From CAWBJO01 sp963789175 (lineage in GTDB: Bacteria > Pseudomonadota > Alphaproteobacteria > Rhizobiales > Aestuariivirgaceae): 64,000 bases of DNA. The translations under genes and the position numbers were made by a program. The stretch is from positions 372,001-436,000 of the forward strand of contig CAWBJO010000009.1 of assembly GCA_963789175.1 (NCBI GenBank), given 5' to 3'. Shown piece after piece: positions 53,259 to 62,759 of this stretch (position 1 is the first letter of the stretch; each line of letters opens with the position of its first letter). The notes under the pieces were generated by a model. It made no database searches. It was not told the DNA's origin and saw only the letters and a program-made list of their open reading frames with translations.

Positions 53259-56200
53259 ATGGTTCCAGGCGCCGTCGTCATCCTTTTTGCCCTGAGCTAT
53301 GTCGGGTTCCTGTTCGCGACGGCGAGCTACGGCGACCGGCTGGCCCGGCGCCGGGCGGGCGGCGCGCCGCGGCCGCTCATCTACGCGCTCTCCCTCGGCG
53401 TCTATTGCACGTCGTGGACGTTCTTCGGCAGCGTCGGCCTGTCGGCGCGGTCGGGGTTCGACTTCCTGCCGATCTATATCGGCCCGATCATCGTCTTCGC
53501 GCTCGGCTGGCCGCTGGTGGCGCGGATCGTCGCGGTCTCGAAGCGCCACAACATCACCTCGGTCGCTGACTTCATCTCGGCCAGATACGGCAAGAACCAG
53601 GCGCTCGGGGCGCTGGTGGCGATCGTCGCGGTCATCGGCGCCATCCCCTACATCTCGCTGCAGCTCAAGGCAGTGGCGCTCGCGCTCCAGACGATGCTGC
53701 CCCTCGACCTCGCCGCCCGCACAGCGGACGTGTCGCCGGCCGCCGACTACCTTGCCCTGCTGGTGACCATCGCGATGGCGGCCTTCGCGTCGCTGTTCGG
53801 AACGCGGCACATCGACGCGACCGAGCACCAGGAAGGGATGATCCTTGCGATCGCCGTCGAGTCGATCGTCAAGATCGCATCGTTCCTGCTGGTCGGCGCC
53901 TTCGTCACCTTCTCGCTGATGGGCGGGCTCGGTCCCCTGATCGAGAGAGTGGCGGCACGGCCGGAGATCGCCACGGTATTCGACGGCGACCTCAACTGGA
54001 GCCGCTGGATCACGATGACCGGCCTCGCCATGGTCGCCATCCTCCTCCTGCCGCGCCAGTTCCACGTCGCGGTGGTGGAGAACAGCCATATCGGAGACGT
54101 CAGGCGCGCCGCCTGGCTCTTCCCCCTATATCTCGTCGCCATCAACCTGTTCGTCGTGCCGATCGCGGCCGCGGGACTGCTGACATTCGGCTCGACGGGC
54201 ACCGATCCCGACAGCTTCGTCCTGGCGCTGCCGGTCGCGGTCAACTCGCAACCGGTAGCCATGGTCGCGTTTCTCGGCGGACTGTCGGCGGCGACCGCCA
54301 TGGTGATCGTGGAGGCGGTCGCCCTGTCGATCATGGTCTGCAACAACCTCGTACTGCCCATCCTGCTCAGGGCGCGGTCGACGACCGCGGAGGCCGCCGA
54401 CATGGGCGGGCTCCTCATCCTCATACGCAGGGTGGCGATCTCGTGCATCCTGCTCCTCGCCTTCATCCACTACGAGGCCATCGGCAACAGCGCTGCACTC
54501 GCACAGATCGGGCTCATTTCGTTCGCGGCCATCGCCCAGCTGGCACCCGCCTTCCTTGCCGGCCTCTATTGGCGCCGCGGCACGGGGACCGGTGCGAGCG
54601 CCGCCATCATGGGCGGGTTCGCGGTGTGGACCTACACGCTGCTCATCCCGTCCTTCGCAGATGCCGGCTGGGTCGATCCGCGCTTCATATCCGAAGGGCC
54701 CTTCGGTCTCGCCTTCCTGCGGCCCCGCAACCTCCTCAGCCTCGAACTCGACCCGCTGGTGCACGGGGTGGCGTTGAGCCTTGCCGTCAACGTCTGCACG
54801 CTCGTCGCCGTCTCTCTCCTGCGCCGGCCGCTGCCTATCGAGACCATCCAGGCCAACCTGTTCACGCGACGGGAGGCGCGGGTGACACCCCCCGCCCACC
54901 GCCACGGGCGCTCGTCCGTCAAACTCGGCGAGCTTCGCGCTACCGTCGCGCAGTATCTCGGCGCCGAGCGGGCCGAGCGGGCATTCACCGAACTCGGCCG
55001 CGTCAGCGGACAGGCCTTCAACGCCAACGCGGAAGCCGACGTGCGCAGCCTCCGCCATGCCGAGCATCTCCTGGCGAGCGCCGTCGGCGCCGCATCGTCG
55101 CGGCTCATCATGTGGCTGCTGCTCGAGCGCAAGGCTCCGAACCGGCGCCGGGCGCTCGAGCTTCTCGACGATGCTACGCATGCCATCCAGTACAACCGCG
55201 ACCTCTTGCAATCCGCCATCGACCACGTCCAGCAGGGCATCGCCGTCTTCGACGACCGCCTGGGGCTCACCTGCTGGAACCGGCAGTTCCTCGACCTCCT
55301 GAGACTGCCGCCGCAGCTCGACCGCGTCGGCATCACCCTCGTCGACGTGTTCGAAAGCTTTCAGGGCAGCGGCGGGACGGGCCGATCGCCGGCCGCCGAC
55401 GTCCAGGACAAGGTCCGGCGGCTCGCCATCGACCACGAGACGCTGGTGGAGCGCCTCGACGATCCGCCCTCGGTGATCGAGATCCGGTCGTCGCGCATGC
55501 CGGAAGCCGGGCTGGTCGTCACGTTCGCCGACATCACCGAGCGCGCGCTCGCCGCCGAGGAGCTCGAAAGGCGGGTCGAGTCGCGAACCGCCGAGCTCGT
55601 CAGCGTCAATCGCCTGCTCGCCCACGCCAAGTCCGATGCGGAAAAGGCCAATCTCGACAAGACGCGGTTCATCGCCGCGGCGAGCCACGACATCCTGCAG
55701 CCGCTCAACGCCGCCCGCCTGTTCGCATCGACGCTCGTCAACCGGTCGCGCCGCGGCGCGAACCGGGAGCTCGTGGCGCACCTCGATTCTTCGCTCGAGT
55801 CCGTCGAGGACATCCTCTCCGCCCTGCTCGACATCTCGAAGCTCGACGCCGGCGCCGTCAGACCCGAACCACAGGCGATCCGGATGGACGCGTTCATTGC
55901 CGCGATCGTGGCGGAGCACGAGCCGGCCGCCGCCGAGAAGGGCCTCAGGCTCCGCTCGGTGCCATCCACGGCCGTCGTCACCTCGGACCGCAACCTCCTC
56001 AAGCGCATCCTGCAGAACCTGATCTCGAATGCCGTCAAGTACACCGACCGCGGTGGCATCGTCGTCGGCTGCCGCCGCCGCGGCACCGGGCTCACCCTCG
56101 AGGTGCACGATACCGGGCGCGGCATTCCGGATGCCAAGCTGCCCCTCATCTTCCGGGAGTTCGAACGGCTGGACGCGCAGGCCTCCAACGTTCCCGGCCT

Positions 56201-56753
56201 CGGGCTCGGCCTGTCGATCGTCAAACGCATCGCCGACATGCTGGGCCATGCCGTCGAAGTCCGCTCACGACCAGGGCGTGGCTCGGTATTCTCCGTGCGG
56301 CTACCCGTCTCGTCGGGAGGACTGCCGGTAGCCGACGCCACGCCGGTGCGACGACCGGCGGTGCGGAGCCTGCCGCCCTGCCGGGTCCTGCTCGTCGACA
56401 ACGACCCCGCCATCCTGGCGGGGATGCAGGAACTGCTGAAGGACTGGGGATGCGAGACGGCGGCGGTCCAAACCGCCGAGGCGTGCCTGGCAGTGGCGCG
56501 CGACGGGTTCGCGCCGAACATCGTCATCGCCGACCTTCATCTCGACGGTGGCGACGGGCTGAGCCTCATCCAGGACCTGCGCGGCCAGTCGGTGCAATTC
56601 CTGCCAGCCATCCTGATCACCGCCGACCGGTCGAGCCGAGTCCAGAAGCGGGCCGAGCTCATGAAGATCCTCTACATGAGAAAACCGCTGAGGCCGGCGG
56701 TCCTGCGCGCCGCCATGGCGCACATGCTGCTCGTCGCCGAGGCTGCCGAATAG
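53259..56753 (+). CDS. Hybrid sensor histidine kinase with sodium:solute symporter-like membrane domain
   Basis: A 1164-residue protein. Residues 1-560 form a 13-segment SSS (PutP-like) domain (SAISARYG-type region ISARYGKNQALGALVA). A linker follows, then a PAS-like domain at about 650-760 (AIDHVQQGIAVFDDRLGLTC), a short coiled coil, the HisKA domain with His810 in AASHDILQPLNAARLF, an HATPase domain (NLISNAVKYTDRGG, GLGLGLSIVKRIAD), and a C-terminal receiver with Asp1092 in IADLHLDGGDG. Kinases of this type sense or transport small acids or alcohols in proteobacteria. The LuxR regulator downstream is convergent and could be its partner. Confidence 0.87.
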   Translation: MVPGAVVILFALSYVGFLFATASYGDRLARRRAGGAPRPLIYALSLGVYCTSWTFFGSVGLSARSGFDFLPIYIGPIIVFALGWPLVARIVAVSKRHNITSVADFISARYGKNQALGALVAIVAVIGAIPYISLQLKAVALALQTMLPLDLAARTADVSPAADYLALLVTIAMAAFASLFGTRHIDATEHQEGMILAIAVESIVKIASFLLVGAFVTFSLMGGLGPLIERVAARPEIATVFDGDLNWSRWITMTGLAMVAILLLPRQFHVAVVENSHIGDVRRAAWLFPLYLVAINLFVVPIAAAGLLTFGSTGTDPDSFVLALPVAVNSQPVAMVAFLGGLSAATAMVIVEAVALSIMVCNNLVLPILLRARSTTAEAADMGGLLILIRRVAISCILLLAFIHYEAIGNSAALAQIGLISFAAIAQLAPAFLAGLYWRRGTGTGASAAIMGGFAVWTYTLLIPSFADAGWVDPRFISEGPFGLAFLRPRNLLSLELDPLVHGVALSLAVNVCTLVAVSLLRRPLPIETIQANLFTRREARVTPPAHRHGRSSVKLGELRATVAQYLGAERAERAFTELGRVSGQAFNANAEADVRSLRHAEHLLASAVGAASSRLIMWLLLERKAPNRRRALELLDDATHAIQYNRDLLQSAIDHVQQGIAVFDDRLGLTCWNRQFLDLLRLPPQLDRVGITLVDVFESFQGSGGTGRSPAADVQDKVRRLAIDHETLVERLDDPPSVIEIRSSRMPEAGLVVTFADITERALAAEELERRVESRTAELVSVNRLLAHAKSDAEKANLDKTRFIAAASHDILQPLNAARLFASTLVNRSRRGANRELVAHLDSSLESVEDILSALLDISKLDAGAVRPEPQAIRMDAFIAAIVAEHEPAAAEKGLRLRSVPSTAVVTSDRNLLKRILQNLISNAVKYTDRGGIVVGCRRRGTGLTLEVHDTGRGIPDAKLPLIFREFERLDAQASNVPGLGLGLSIVKRIADMLGHAVEVRSRPGRGSVFSVRLPVSSGGLPVADATPVRRPAVRSLPPCRVLLVDNDPAILAGMQELLKDWGCETAAVQTAEACLAVARDGFAPNIVIADLHLDGGDGLSLIQDLRGQSVQFLPAILITADRSSRVQKRAELMKILYMRKPLRPAVLRAAMAHMLLVAEAAE

Positions 56754-56757
56754 GCCT

Positions 56758-57411
56758 TCACACCACCGCCGGCGCCGAGCCGTCGATGCGGCTTGCGGCG
56801 ATGACCGCCTGGGTGCGGCTGTCGACGTCGAGCTTCTGCAGGATGGCGGAGACGTGCGCCTTGATCGTCGCCTCGGAAACGTCGAGCGCGAAAGCGATCT
56901 GCTTATTGAGAAGACCCTCGCGCAGCATCATCAGCACGCGAAGCTGCTGCGGCGTCAGGGTGGCGATGCGGTGGGCGACGCGATCGGCCTCGTCATCGCC
57001 GGGGGCGACGATGAGCGCGGCGTCCGGAATCCAGACCTCGCCGCGCATGATGCAATCGAGGGCCATGCGGATGGCGTCGATAGGCGTAGACTTCGGGATG
57101 AAGCCGGCCGCTCCGAGGTCGACGGCGCGGCGGATGACGTTCGGGTCGTCGTTGGCGGAGACGACGGCGACCGGCAGAGCCGGATACTGGGCGCGCAGAT
57201 AGATCAGGCCCGACAGTCCCTGGGCGCCGGGCATCTTGAGATCTAGCAGGACGAGATCGACGGCGTCGGCGGATTCGAGGCGCGCGATGGTATCGTCGAG
57301 ATTGCCCGCCTGGTCGAAGCGCGTCCTGGTCAATATGCCTTCCAGGGCCTGCTTCAGCGCTTCGCGAAACAGGGGATGATCGTCGGCAATGAGGATCCGG
57401 CGCGGCTCCAT
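56758..57411 (-). CDS. LuxR/NarL-family response regulator
   Basis: A 217-residue regulator. Receiver domain: acidic pair in ILIADDHPLFREAL, phospho-acceptor Asp in LVLLDLKMPGAQG, and the Lys in AGFIPKSTP. C-terminal LuxR helix-turn-helix: LTPQQLRVLMMLREGLLNKQ then IAFALDVSEATIKAHVSAIL. It ends 5 bases from the hybrid kinase stop, facing it. The AgmR/ErbR-like layout and the adjoining SSS-type kinase suggest a two-component pair for carbon-source control. Confidence 0.85.
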   Translation of the reverse strand: MEPRRILIADDHPLFREALKQALEGILTRTRFDQAGNLDDTIARLESADAVDLVLLDLKMPGAQGLSGLIYLRAQYPALPVAVVSANDDPNVIRRAVDLGAAGFIPKSTPIDAIRMALDCIMRGEVWIPDAALIVAPGDDEADRVAHRIATLTPQQLRVLMMLREGLLNKQIAFALDVSEATIKAHVSAILQKLDVDSRTQAVIAASRIDGSAPAVV

Positions 57412-57572
57412 CGGGTACGGCGTCCCACCCTTTCAGAGGCGAGGATCTCGCCATCCTGCGGCGAGCCTATCGCGGCCTCCCGGCAGCGCCAAGCCCGACG
57501 TCCACTGTTTCATCTTGACACAACAGCGGAGTGCCGCCGTTATGCCGCACCTCCCATCACATCAAGACGGCC

Positions 57573-58529
57573 ATGAGCGCGCGCCGAAACCTCTATCCTG
57601 ACATCCAGCCCTACCGAACCGCCCGCCTTCGGGTGTCCGACCTGCACGAGATTCACTTCGAGGAATGCGGCAATCCGAAAGGCAAGCCCGTGCTCATGGT
57701 GCACGGCGGACCCGGCGCCGGATCGAACCCGACCATGCGGCGCCTGCACGATCCCGCGGCCTATCGCATCATCCTGTTCGACCAGCGCGGCTGCGGCCGC
57801 TCGACCCCGCATGCGGAACTTCGCGACAACACGACGTGGGATCTCGTCGCCGACATGGAGAAACTGCGCAGCCAGCTCGGAATCGAGCGATGGCAGGTAT
57901 GCGGCGGCTCGTGGGGATCGAGCCTGGCGCTCGCCTATGCGGAAAAGCACAGCGACAGGGTGATGGAGCTCGTCCTGCGCGGTATCTTCCTGCTGCGGCA
58001 GTCCGAGCTCCTGTGGTTCTACCAGGAGGGATGCAACTGGATATATCCCGAGCTGTGGGAGCCGTTCGTCAACGCGATTCCGAAAGAGGAACGCGGCGAC
58101 CTCATCGGCGCCTATCACCGCCGCCTTTCACAGGGCGACCAAGCCGAGCAGCTGCGGTTCGCCCGCATATGGAGCCAGTGGGAAGGCGCGACGCTGTCCC
58201 TCCTGCCCGATCCGTCGCGCGTCCTGCGCTTCGGCGAAGAGCACTACGCGCTGGCGTTCGCCCGAATCGAATCGCATTACTTCGTGAACCGCGGATTCTT
58301 CGAGGTCGACGGACAGCTCCTGCGCGATGCGGGACGGCTTCACGGACTTCCGGGAGTCATCGTGCACGGGCGCTACGACGTGGTCACGCCGATGCGCAAC
58401 GCCCATGATCTACACAAGGCGTGGCCGCAGGCACGGCTCGCCGTCGCACCGGATGCCGGACATGCCACGACGGAAAGCGGAATCGTCCACGAGCTCGTCA
58501 CTGCCACGGACGGCTTTCGCCCGGCGTGA
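57573..58529 (+). CDS. pip: Proline iminopeptidase
   Basis: A 318-residue alpha/beta hydrolase (S33 family) that removes N-terminal proline from peptides. Motifs: oxyanion loop MVHGGPGAGSNPTM, the family's FDQRGCGRSTPH, nucleophile Ser in VCGGSWGSSLALAYAEKH, acid in VIVHGRYDVVTP and His in DAGHATTESG. Start 57573 gives the standard N-terminus MSARRNLYPDIQPY. An upstream ATG at 57531 adds an unlikely lead. It stands alone. Confidence 0.9.
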   Translation: MSARRNLYPDIQPYRTARLRVSDLHEIHFEECGNPKGKPVLMVHGGPGAGSNPTMRRLHDPAAYRIILFDQRGCGRSTPHAELRDNTTWDLVADMEKLRSQLGIERWQVCGGSWGSSLALAYAEKHSDRVMELVLRGIFLLRQSELLWFYQEGCNWIYPELWEPFVNAIPKEERGDLIGAYHRRLSQGDQAEQLRFARIWSQWEGATLSLLPDPSRVLRFGEEHYALAFARIESHYFVNRGFFEVDGQLLRDAGRLHGLPGVIVHGRYDVVTPMRNAHDLHKAWPQARLAVAPDAGHATTESGIVHELVTATDGFRPA

Positions 58530-58962
58530 GACGGCGATGACTTAACACTTTGTAGACGATGCGGAGATAGAACGTCGAAGCAACCTGGCATCGAGCACGC
58601 CCTGCGGCGTGATTCGCGGACGCATGTGCGCGCCTCCGCGCCATTCGAAATTCCGTAAAGCAATTCACTGCGCACGACCATCGCCATTTCCAGGCGTCGC
58701 GGGATGAATCATGCCTGCCGCGAGTTGCATTCGAGGAGGCAAATTTTCGTGCGCCTAAAATTCGACACGGTTCGGTCGAGTTGCCGCCGATGTCCCGGCG
58801 CACTCTTAACTCATCGATGCGGCGGGGAACTTCATCGGCAAAAATTGAACCCTTGATGGCCCGAGTGTTGGTCGCGCAGGCTCCTGTCGCCGTCCCGAGC
58901 CCGCGTGGACCTGGTCTGCCCGTTCCACCCGGAGCGGGCAGACCGCATCGTTTTCAGAGCAA
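58530..58962. other. 433-base intergenic region without a supported gene
   Basis: Frames here are short and lack ribosome sites or homology. It contains an AT-rich AATTTT/AAAATT inverted pair near 58742-58762 and the hairpin listed at 58913-58944. No tRNA cloverleaf was found. Confidence 0.5.
58913..58944. terminator. Perfect 10-bp hairpin, possible terminator of the minus-strand operon
   Basis: GGTCTGCCCG (58913-58922) and CGGGCAGACC (58935-58944) form a 10-bp stem with a 12-base loop, 18 bases beyond the 3' end of the gene at 58963. On the minus strand no T-run follows; on the plus strand TTTT comes 6 bases later. Orientation is therefore uncertain. Confidence 0.45.
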
Positions 58963-59394
58963 CTAGATTCCCTGGTCCTGGGCGCGCTCAAGCTTCTGAA
59001 TGAATGCCAGGAAGCGCTCGAAGTATTTCTCGAACAACGCGACGATGCGATCGAGATCGGCCTCGCTCGGCAGCTCCAGCGCCGTCTTGGGCGCCTTGTT
59101 CACCATGGTGTCGAGCCGTTCCGTCAAAGCCCGATTCTCGTCCTTCAGCCGGGCAATCTCGTCGCGAAGCTCGGCGCGGTCGTCGCTCATCGCCTTGCAG
59201 GTCCAGGTCTCGCCCTGCTGGCTGCAGACCGATACCGTCCCGGTCTGCGAATCGAGACGGACGAAACGTCCGGCGCCGGCTTCCTTCAGCTGGTAACGGC
59301 CTTCCTGCGCGGCGGCCGAACCGGCGAGCAGAAAACCGAGGGCGGCCGCGGCTGCGAGGCTAGCCCACGACCCTTGGTGGAGAAAATCTGCCAT
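58963..59394 (-). CDS. Secreted coiled-coil hypothetical protein
   Basis: A 143-residue protein with a signal-like hydrophobic stretch (SWASLAAAAALGFLLAGSAA) and AAAQEGRYQ at the cleavage. A short domain with two Cys (SVCSQQGETWTCKAM) precedes a coiled coil (DDRAELRDEIARLKDENRAL) and a helical C-terminus. It looks like a periplasmic protein of unknown function. The ATG at 59394 overlaps the end of the FadJ-like gene by 35 bases; longer starts up to 59595 would overlap much more. Confidence 0.62.
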   Translation of the reverse strand: MADFLHQGSWASLAAAAALGFLLAGSAAAQEGRYQLKEAGAGRFVRLDSQTGTVSVCSQQGETWTCKAMSDDRAELRDEIARLKDENRALTERLDTMVNKAPKTALELPSEADLDRIVALFEKYFERFLAFIQKLERAQDQGI

Positions 59395-61534
59395 AGAACG
59401 TATCCCCTTTCTTCGCCATGTCGACCAGGAGCTTCGGCGGCCGATAGTGGTTTCCGAACCGTCGCATGTAAGCCCGGCATTTGCCGAGGAAAACGCCGGT
59501 TCCCATGGCATCAATATAAGAGAGCGGCCCGCCGGTGAAAGGGGCAAAGCCGAAGCCCAGGATCGCTCCGACATCGGCCTCCCTGACGTCGGCAAGGACG
59601 CCCTCCGCGAAGCAGCGAGCGGTCTCCAGCGCCTGGATCAGGAGCAACCGTTCCTTGAGTTCCTCGAAGGAGACGCCGGCCGCGTCGCGCGGCGGGAAAA
59701 TGTCGCTCAACCCCGGCCACAGCCGCTTCCGGCCGTCGGGCGGGTAGTCGTAGAATCCCTTGCGGTTCTTGCGGCCGAAGCGGCCCCGGCGTTCCACCAT
59801 CTCCTCAAGGATCCTGTCTATCGGCCCGGATTCATAGGACTCTCCGAGATCGTGGCGGGTCGCCGATAGGATTTTCCAGGAGAGATCGAGGGCGACCTCG
59901 TCGGCGAGGGCCAAGGGGCCGACGGGCATGCCGGCGGCGCGTCCCGCATTCTCGATGAGGGCGGGCGGCACACCCTCCTCCAGCATGCGGATGCCCTCTT
60001 TTTTATGCGTCATCACCACGCGCGAAGTGAAGAAACCGCGGGAGTCGTTGACGACGATCGGCGTCTTGCGGAGCCGGCGGACGAAGTCGAATGCAACGGC
60101 CAGCGCCTCGTCCGACGTCCGCCGACCCGGGATGATCTCGACGAGCCGCATGCGGTCGACGGGCGAAAAGAAGTGAATGCCGATGAACCGATCCGGCCGG
60201 CCGCCATGGCCGGCAAGGCTGGTGATCGGGAGGGTCGAGGTGTTGGAAGCGAGCACGGCATCGCTCCTCAGCATCGCCCCGGCGCGGGACAACACGTCCG
60301 CCTTCACGTCGCGATTCTCGAAGACGGCCTCGATCGCGAGATCGACGCCGGACAGCGCGGCGAAATCGGCGCCGACGGTGATGCGGTCGAGGAGCCCCGC
60401 CTCGTCACCTGCCGGCAGGGTGCCGCGGGCCACCGCCTTCTTGAGGGTTTCGGCGCAGCCCGCCTTTCCCTTTTCGGCGCTTTCGACGTCACGGTCGAGG
60501 AGGAGAACGTCGAGTCCCGCCGCCGCGGCGGAGAAGGCGATCCCCGCCCCCATGAACCCCGCCCCGATGATCCCGACACGCCGTATGTCGGACGGCGGAA
60601 CCTTTTTCGGGCGGCGCGCGCCGGCTTCGAGTTCCGCCACCGACTCGTGCAGGCTGCGCAGCATGACGTGCGACTGCGGCGACAGCAGCGTGCGGGTGAC
60701 GTAGCGCAGCTCGATCGCCAATCCTGCATCCATGCTGCGCACGCAGAGCCCCTCATAGACGGAACTCAGGATGGCGCGGCGAGCTTCGTAGTGATCGTGA
60801 GTCTCCTTGCGATAGAGCGCGTTGAAGACGGGCCAAGACTGCATTCCCTCCCGCCCATAAGGCGTGCCGCCGGGCGGATCGAACCCCTTGCCGTCCCAGG
60901 GCTGGGCGACATTCGCGGCCGCGATCCGTTCCCTCGCCCGGTCGAGCAGAGACGCGGCCGGCACGACGTCGTGGATCAGCCCCAACTCCCTTGCCTGGGG
61001 CGCAGCGACGGTCGTCCCCTTGAGCAGCATCTCGAGCGCGGCCTTCGCCCCGACGATGCGAGGCAAGCGCTGCGTGCCACCGCCGTTGGGCATCATGCCG
61101 ACCGCGACCTGCGGAAAGCCGAAGCGGACGGCAGACCCGTCCGCCGCGATCCGATGGTTGCAGGCGAGCGCCAGATCGAGACCAGCACCGAAGCAGCGGC
61201 CGGCGATGGTGGCCACCGCCGGCTTGCCGCTAGTCTCGAGCGTCCGCAGCATCTTCGAGAACCGCCCGGCCTCAGACATCACGGCGCGGACGGCGTCGTC
61301 CCGGGAGGCAGCGCCGGTGCCGGCGGCCGCCATGGCCCTGTACCAGGCAGGATCGCTGCCGAGGCAAAAATCGTCTTCCGGCGTCATGAAGATCGCGGCG
61401 CGGATGCCTGGCTCGGATGCGATCCGGGCGATGATCGCTTCGAGCTCGTCGAGGTCGGCGGCGCCGAATCCGCTTCCGGACGCCGTCGGGGCGACGAGCG
61501 CAATGCCGTCGCCGGCAAGGGAGAGGCGCGCCAT
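59360..61534 (-). CDS. FadJ-like 3-hydroxyacyl-CoA dehydrogenase with altered enoyl-CoA hydratase site
   Basis: A 724-residue bifunctional beta-oxidation protein. Residues 1-290 are an enoyl-CoA hydratase domain. Its two catalytic glutamates are replaced: Asp120 in CFGAGLDLALAC and Gln142 in GFPQVAVGMM. Residues about 310-500 are the NAD-binding dehydrogenase domain (VGIIGAGFMGAGIAF; catalytic His in GIHFFSPVDRM), followed by the two C-terminal domains (NDSRGFFTSRV). The dehydrogenase half looks normal. It is cotranscribed with the thiolase gene 4 bases upstream and the acyl-CoA dehydrogenase gene before that. Confidence 0.85.
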   Translation of the reverse strand: MARLSLAGDGIALVAPTASGSGFGAADLDELEAIIARIASEPGIRAAIFMTPEDDFCLGSDPAWYRAMAAAGTGAASRDDAVRAVMSEAGRFSKMLRTLETSGKPAVATIAGRCFGAGLDLALACNHRIAADGSAVRFGFPQVAVGMMPNGGGTQRLPRIVGAKAALEMLLKGTTVAAPQARELGLIHDVVPAASLLDRARERIAAANVAQPWDGKGFDPPGGTPYGREGMQSWPVFNALYRKETHDHYEARRAILSSVYEGLCVRSMDAGLAIELRYVTRTLLSPQSHVMLRSLHESVAELEAGARRPKKVPPSDIRRVGIIGAGFMGAGIAFSAAAAGLDVLLLDRDVESAEKGKAGCAETLKKAVARGTLPAGDEAGLLDRITVGADFAALSGVDLAIEAVFENRDVKADVLSRAGAMLRSDAVLASNTSTLPITSLAGHGGRPDRFIGIHFFSPVDRMRLVEIIPGRRTSDEALAVAFDFVRRLRKTPIVVNDSRGFFTSRVVMTHKKEGIRMLEEGVPPALIENAGRAAGMPVGPLALADEVALDLSWKILSATRHDLGESYESGPIDRILEEMVERRGRFGRKNRKGFYDYPPDGRKRLWPGLSDIFPPRDAAGVSFEELKERLLLIQALETARCFAEGVLADVREADVGAILGFGFAPFTGGPLSYIDAMGTGVFLGKCRAYMRRFGNHYRPPKLLVDMAKKGDTFYGRFSPPRVVG

Positions 61535-61538
61535 CGAC

Positions 61539-62747
61539 CTAGACGCGCTCGATCACGGTCGCGGTGCCCATGCCCGCGCCGATACACAGCGTGATGAGCG
61601 CCGTACTGAGGTCGCGCCGTTCGAGCTCGTCGAGCACGGTGCCGAAGATCATCGCCCCGGTGGCGCCGAGCGGGTGGCCGAGCGCAATGGCGCCGCCTGC
61701 CACGTTGACCTTGGCGGCTTCGAGGTCGAGCAGTTGATTGTAGAGCAGCACCATGGAGGCGAAGGCCTCGTTGACCTCGAAAAGATCGATGTCGGCGAGT
61801 TGCATGCGGGCCCGTTTGAGGAGCTTGCGGGTGACGTCGGCCGGGCCGGTCAGCATGATGGACGGCTCCGAGCCGATATTGGCGAAGGCCCGGATCCGGG
61901 CCCGCGGCTTCAATCCCTGCCGGCGTCCGGCGGACTTGCTGCCGAGCAGCACCGCGGCGGCGCCGTCGACGATTCCAGAGGAGTTGCCGGCGTGATGCAC
62001 ATGCTCGATACGTTCGAGCTCCGGATAGCGCTGCACCGCCACGGCATCGAACCCGAATTTCTCACCCCACTCGCCGAAGGCAGGCTTGAGCGCGGCGAGC
62101 GATTGCATCGTGGTGTTGGGCCGCAGGTGCTCGTCGCGGTCGAGCTTCACGAGGCCGTTCACGTCCGTGACCGGCACGACGGACCTGTCGAACGCTCCCG
62201 ATGTCCAGGACGCATGGGCGCGACGGTGGCTCTCGACGGCGTAGGCGTCGACGTCGTCGCGGGAGAAGCCGTATTTCGTGGCAATGAGGTCGGCCGAGAT
62301 GCCCTGCGGCAGGTAGTAGCTCTTCAAGGCGATGGCAGGGTCGACCGGCCAGGCGCCGCCCGAGGCGCCGATGCCGACGCGGCTCATCGATTCGACGCCG
62401 CCGCCGATCGCCATATCGTGAACGCCGGACATGACCTCGGCCGCGGCGAAATTGATGGCGTCGAGACCTGAGGCGCAGAAGCGGTGCACCTGAATGCCGG
62501 CAACGCGCTGATCGTAGCCGGCGTTGAGGACGGCGGTGCGGGCAATATTGGCACCGGCCTCGCCGACCGGGTCGACGCAGCCGAGCACGACGTCGTCCAC
62601 CTTGCTCGTATCGAGCCCGCTGCGGTCGCGGAGGGCCTTCAGCGACTGGGTGGCGAGCTCGAGCGCGGTCACGTCATGCAACGCACCGTCGGGCTTGCCG
62701 CGTCCGCGGGGAGTCCGCACATGGTCATAGACGAAACAGTCGGCCAT
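61539..62747 (-). CDS. Acetyl-CoA C-acyltransferase (thiolase)
   Basis: A 402-residue degradative thiolase. Catalytic Cys in VHRFCASGLDAIN, the NEAFA motif in LFEVNEAFASMV, His in IALGHPLGATGAM, and the second Cys in TLCIGAGMGTATV. It follows the acyl-CoA dehydrogenase gene by 12 bases and precedes the FadJ-like gene, so the three make a beta-oxidation operon. The early DPVGEAGANIAR segment is typical of broad-specificity acyl-CoA thiolases. Confidence 0.9.
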   Translation of the reverse strand: MADCFVYDHVRTPRGRGKPDGALHDVTALELATQSLKALRDRSGLDTSKVDDVVLGCVDPVGEAGANIARTAVLNAGYDQRVAGIQVHRFCASGLDAINFAAAEVMSGVHDMAIGGGVESMSRVGIGASGGAWPVDPAIALKSYYLPQGISADLIATKYGFSRDDVDAYAVESHRRAHASWTSGAFDRSVVPVTDVNGLVKLDRDEHLRPNTTMQSLAALKPAFGEWGEKFGFDAVAVQRYPELERIEHVHHAGNSSGIVDGAAAVLLGSKSAGRRQGLKPRARIRAFANIGSEPSIMLTGPADVTRKLLKRARMQLADIDLFEVNEAFASMVLLYNQLLDLEAAKVNVAGGAIALGHPLGATGAMIFGTVLDELERRDLSTALITLCIGAGMGTATVIERV

Positions 62748-62759
62748 CTTCGCAGCGCC

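Noticed and set aside
54126..56249. A 707-residue frame antisense to the hybrid kinase
   Set aside because: No motif or ribosome site; the plus-strand kinase has all its domains.
58530..58962. tRNA, small RNA or short gene in the long gap
   Set aside because: No cloverleaf, conserved motif or ribosome-site-supported frame was found.
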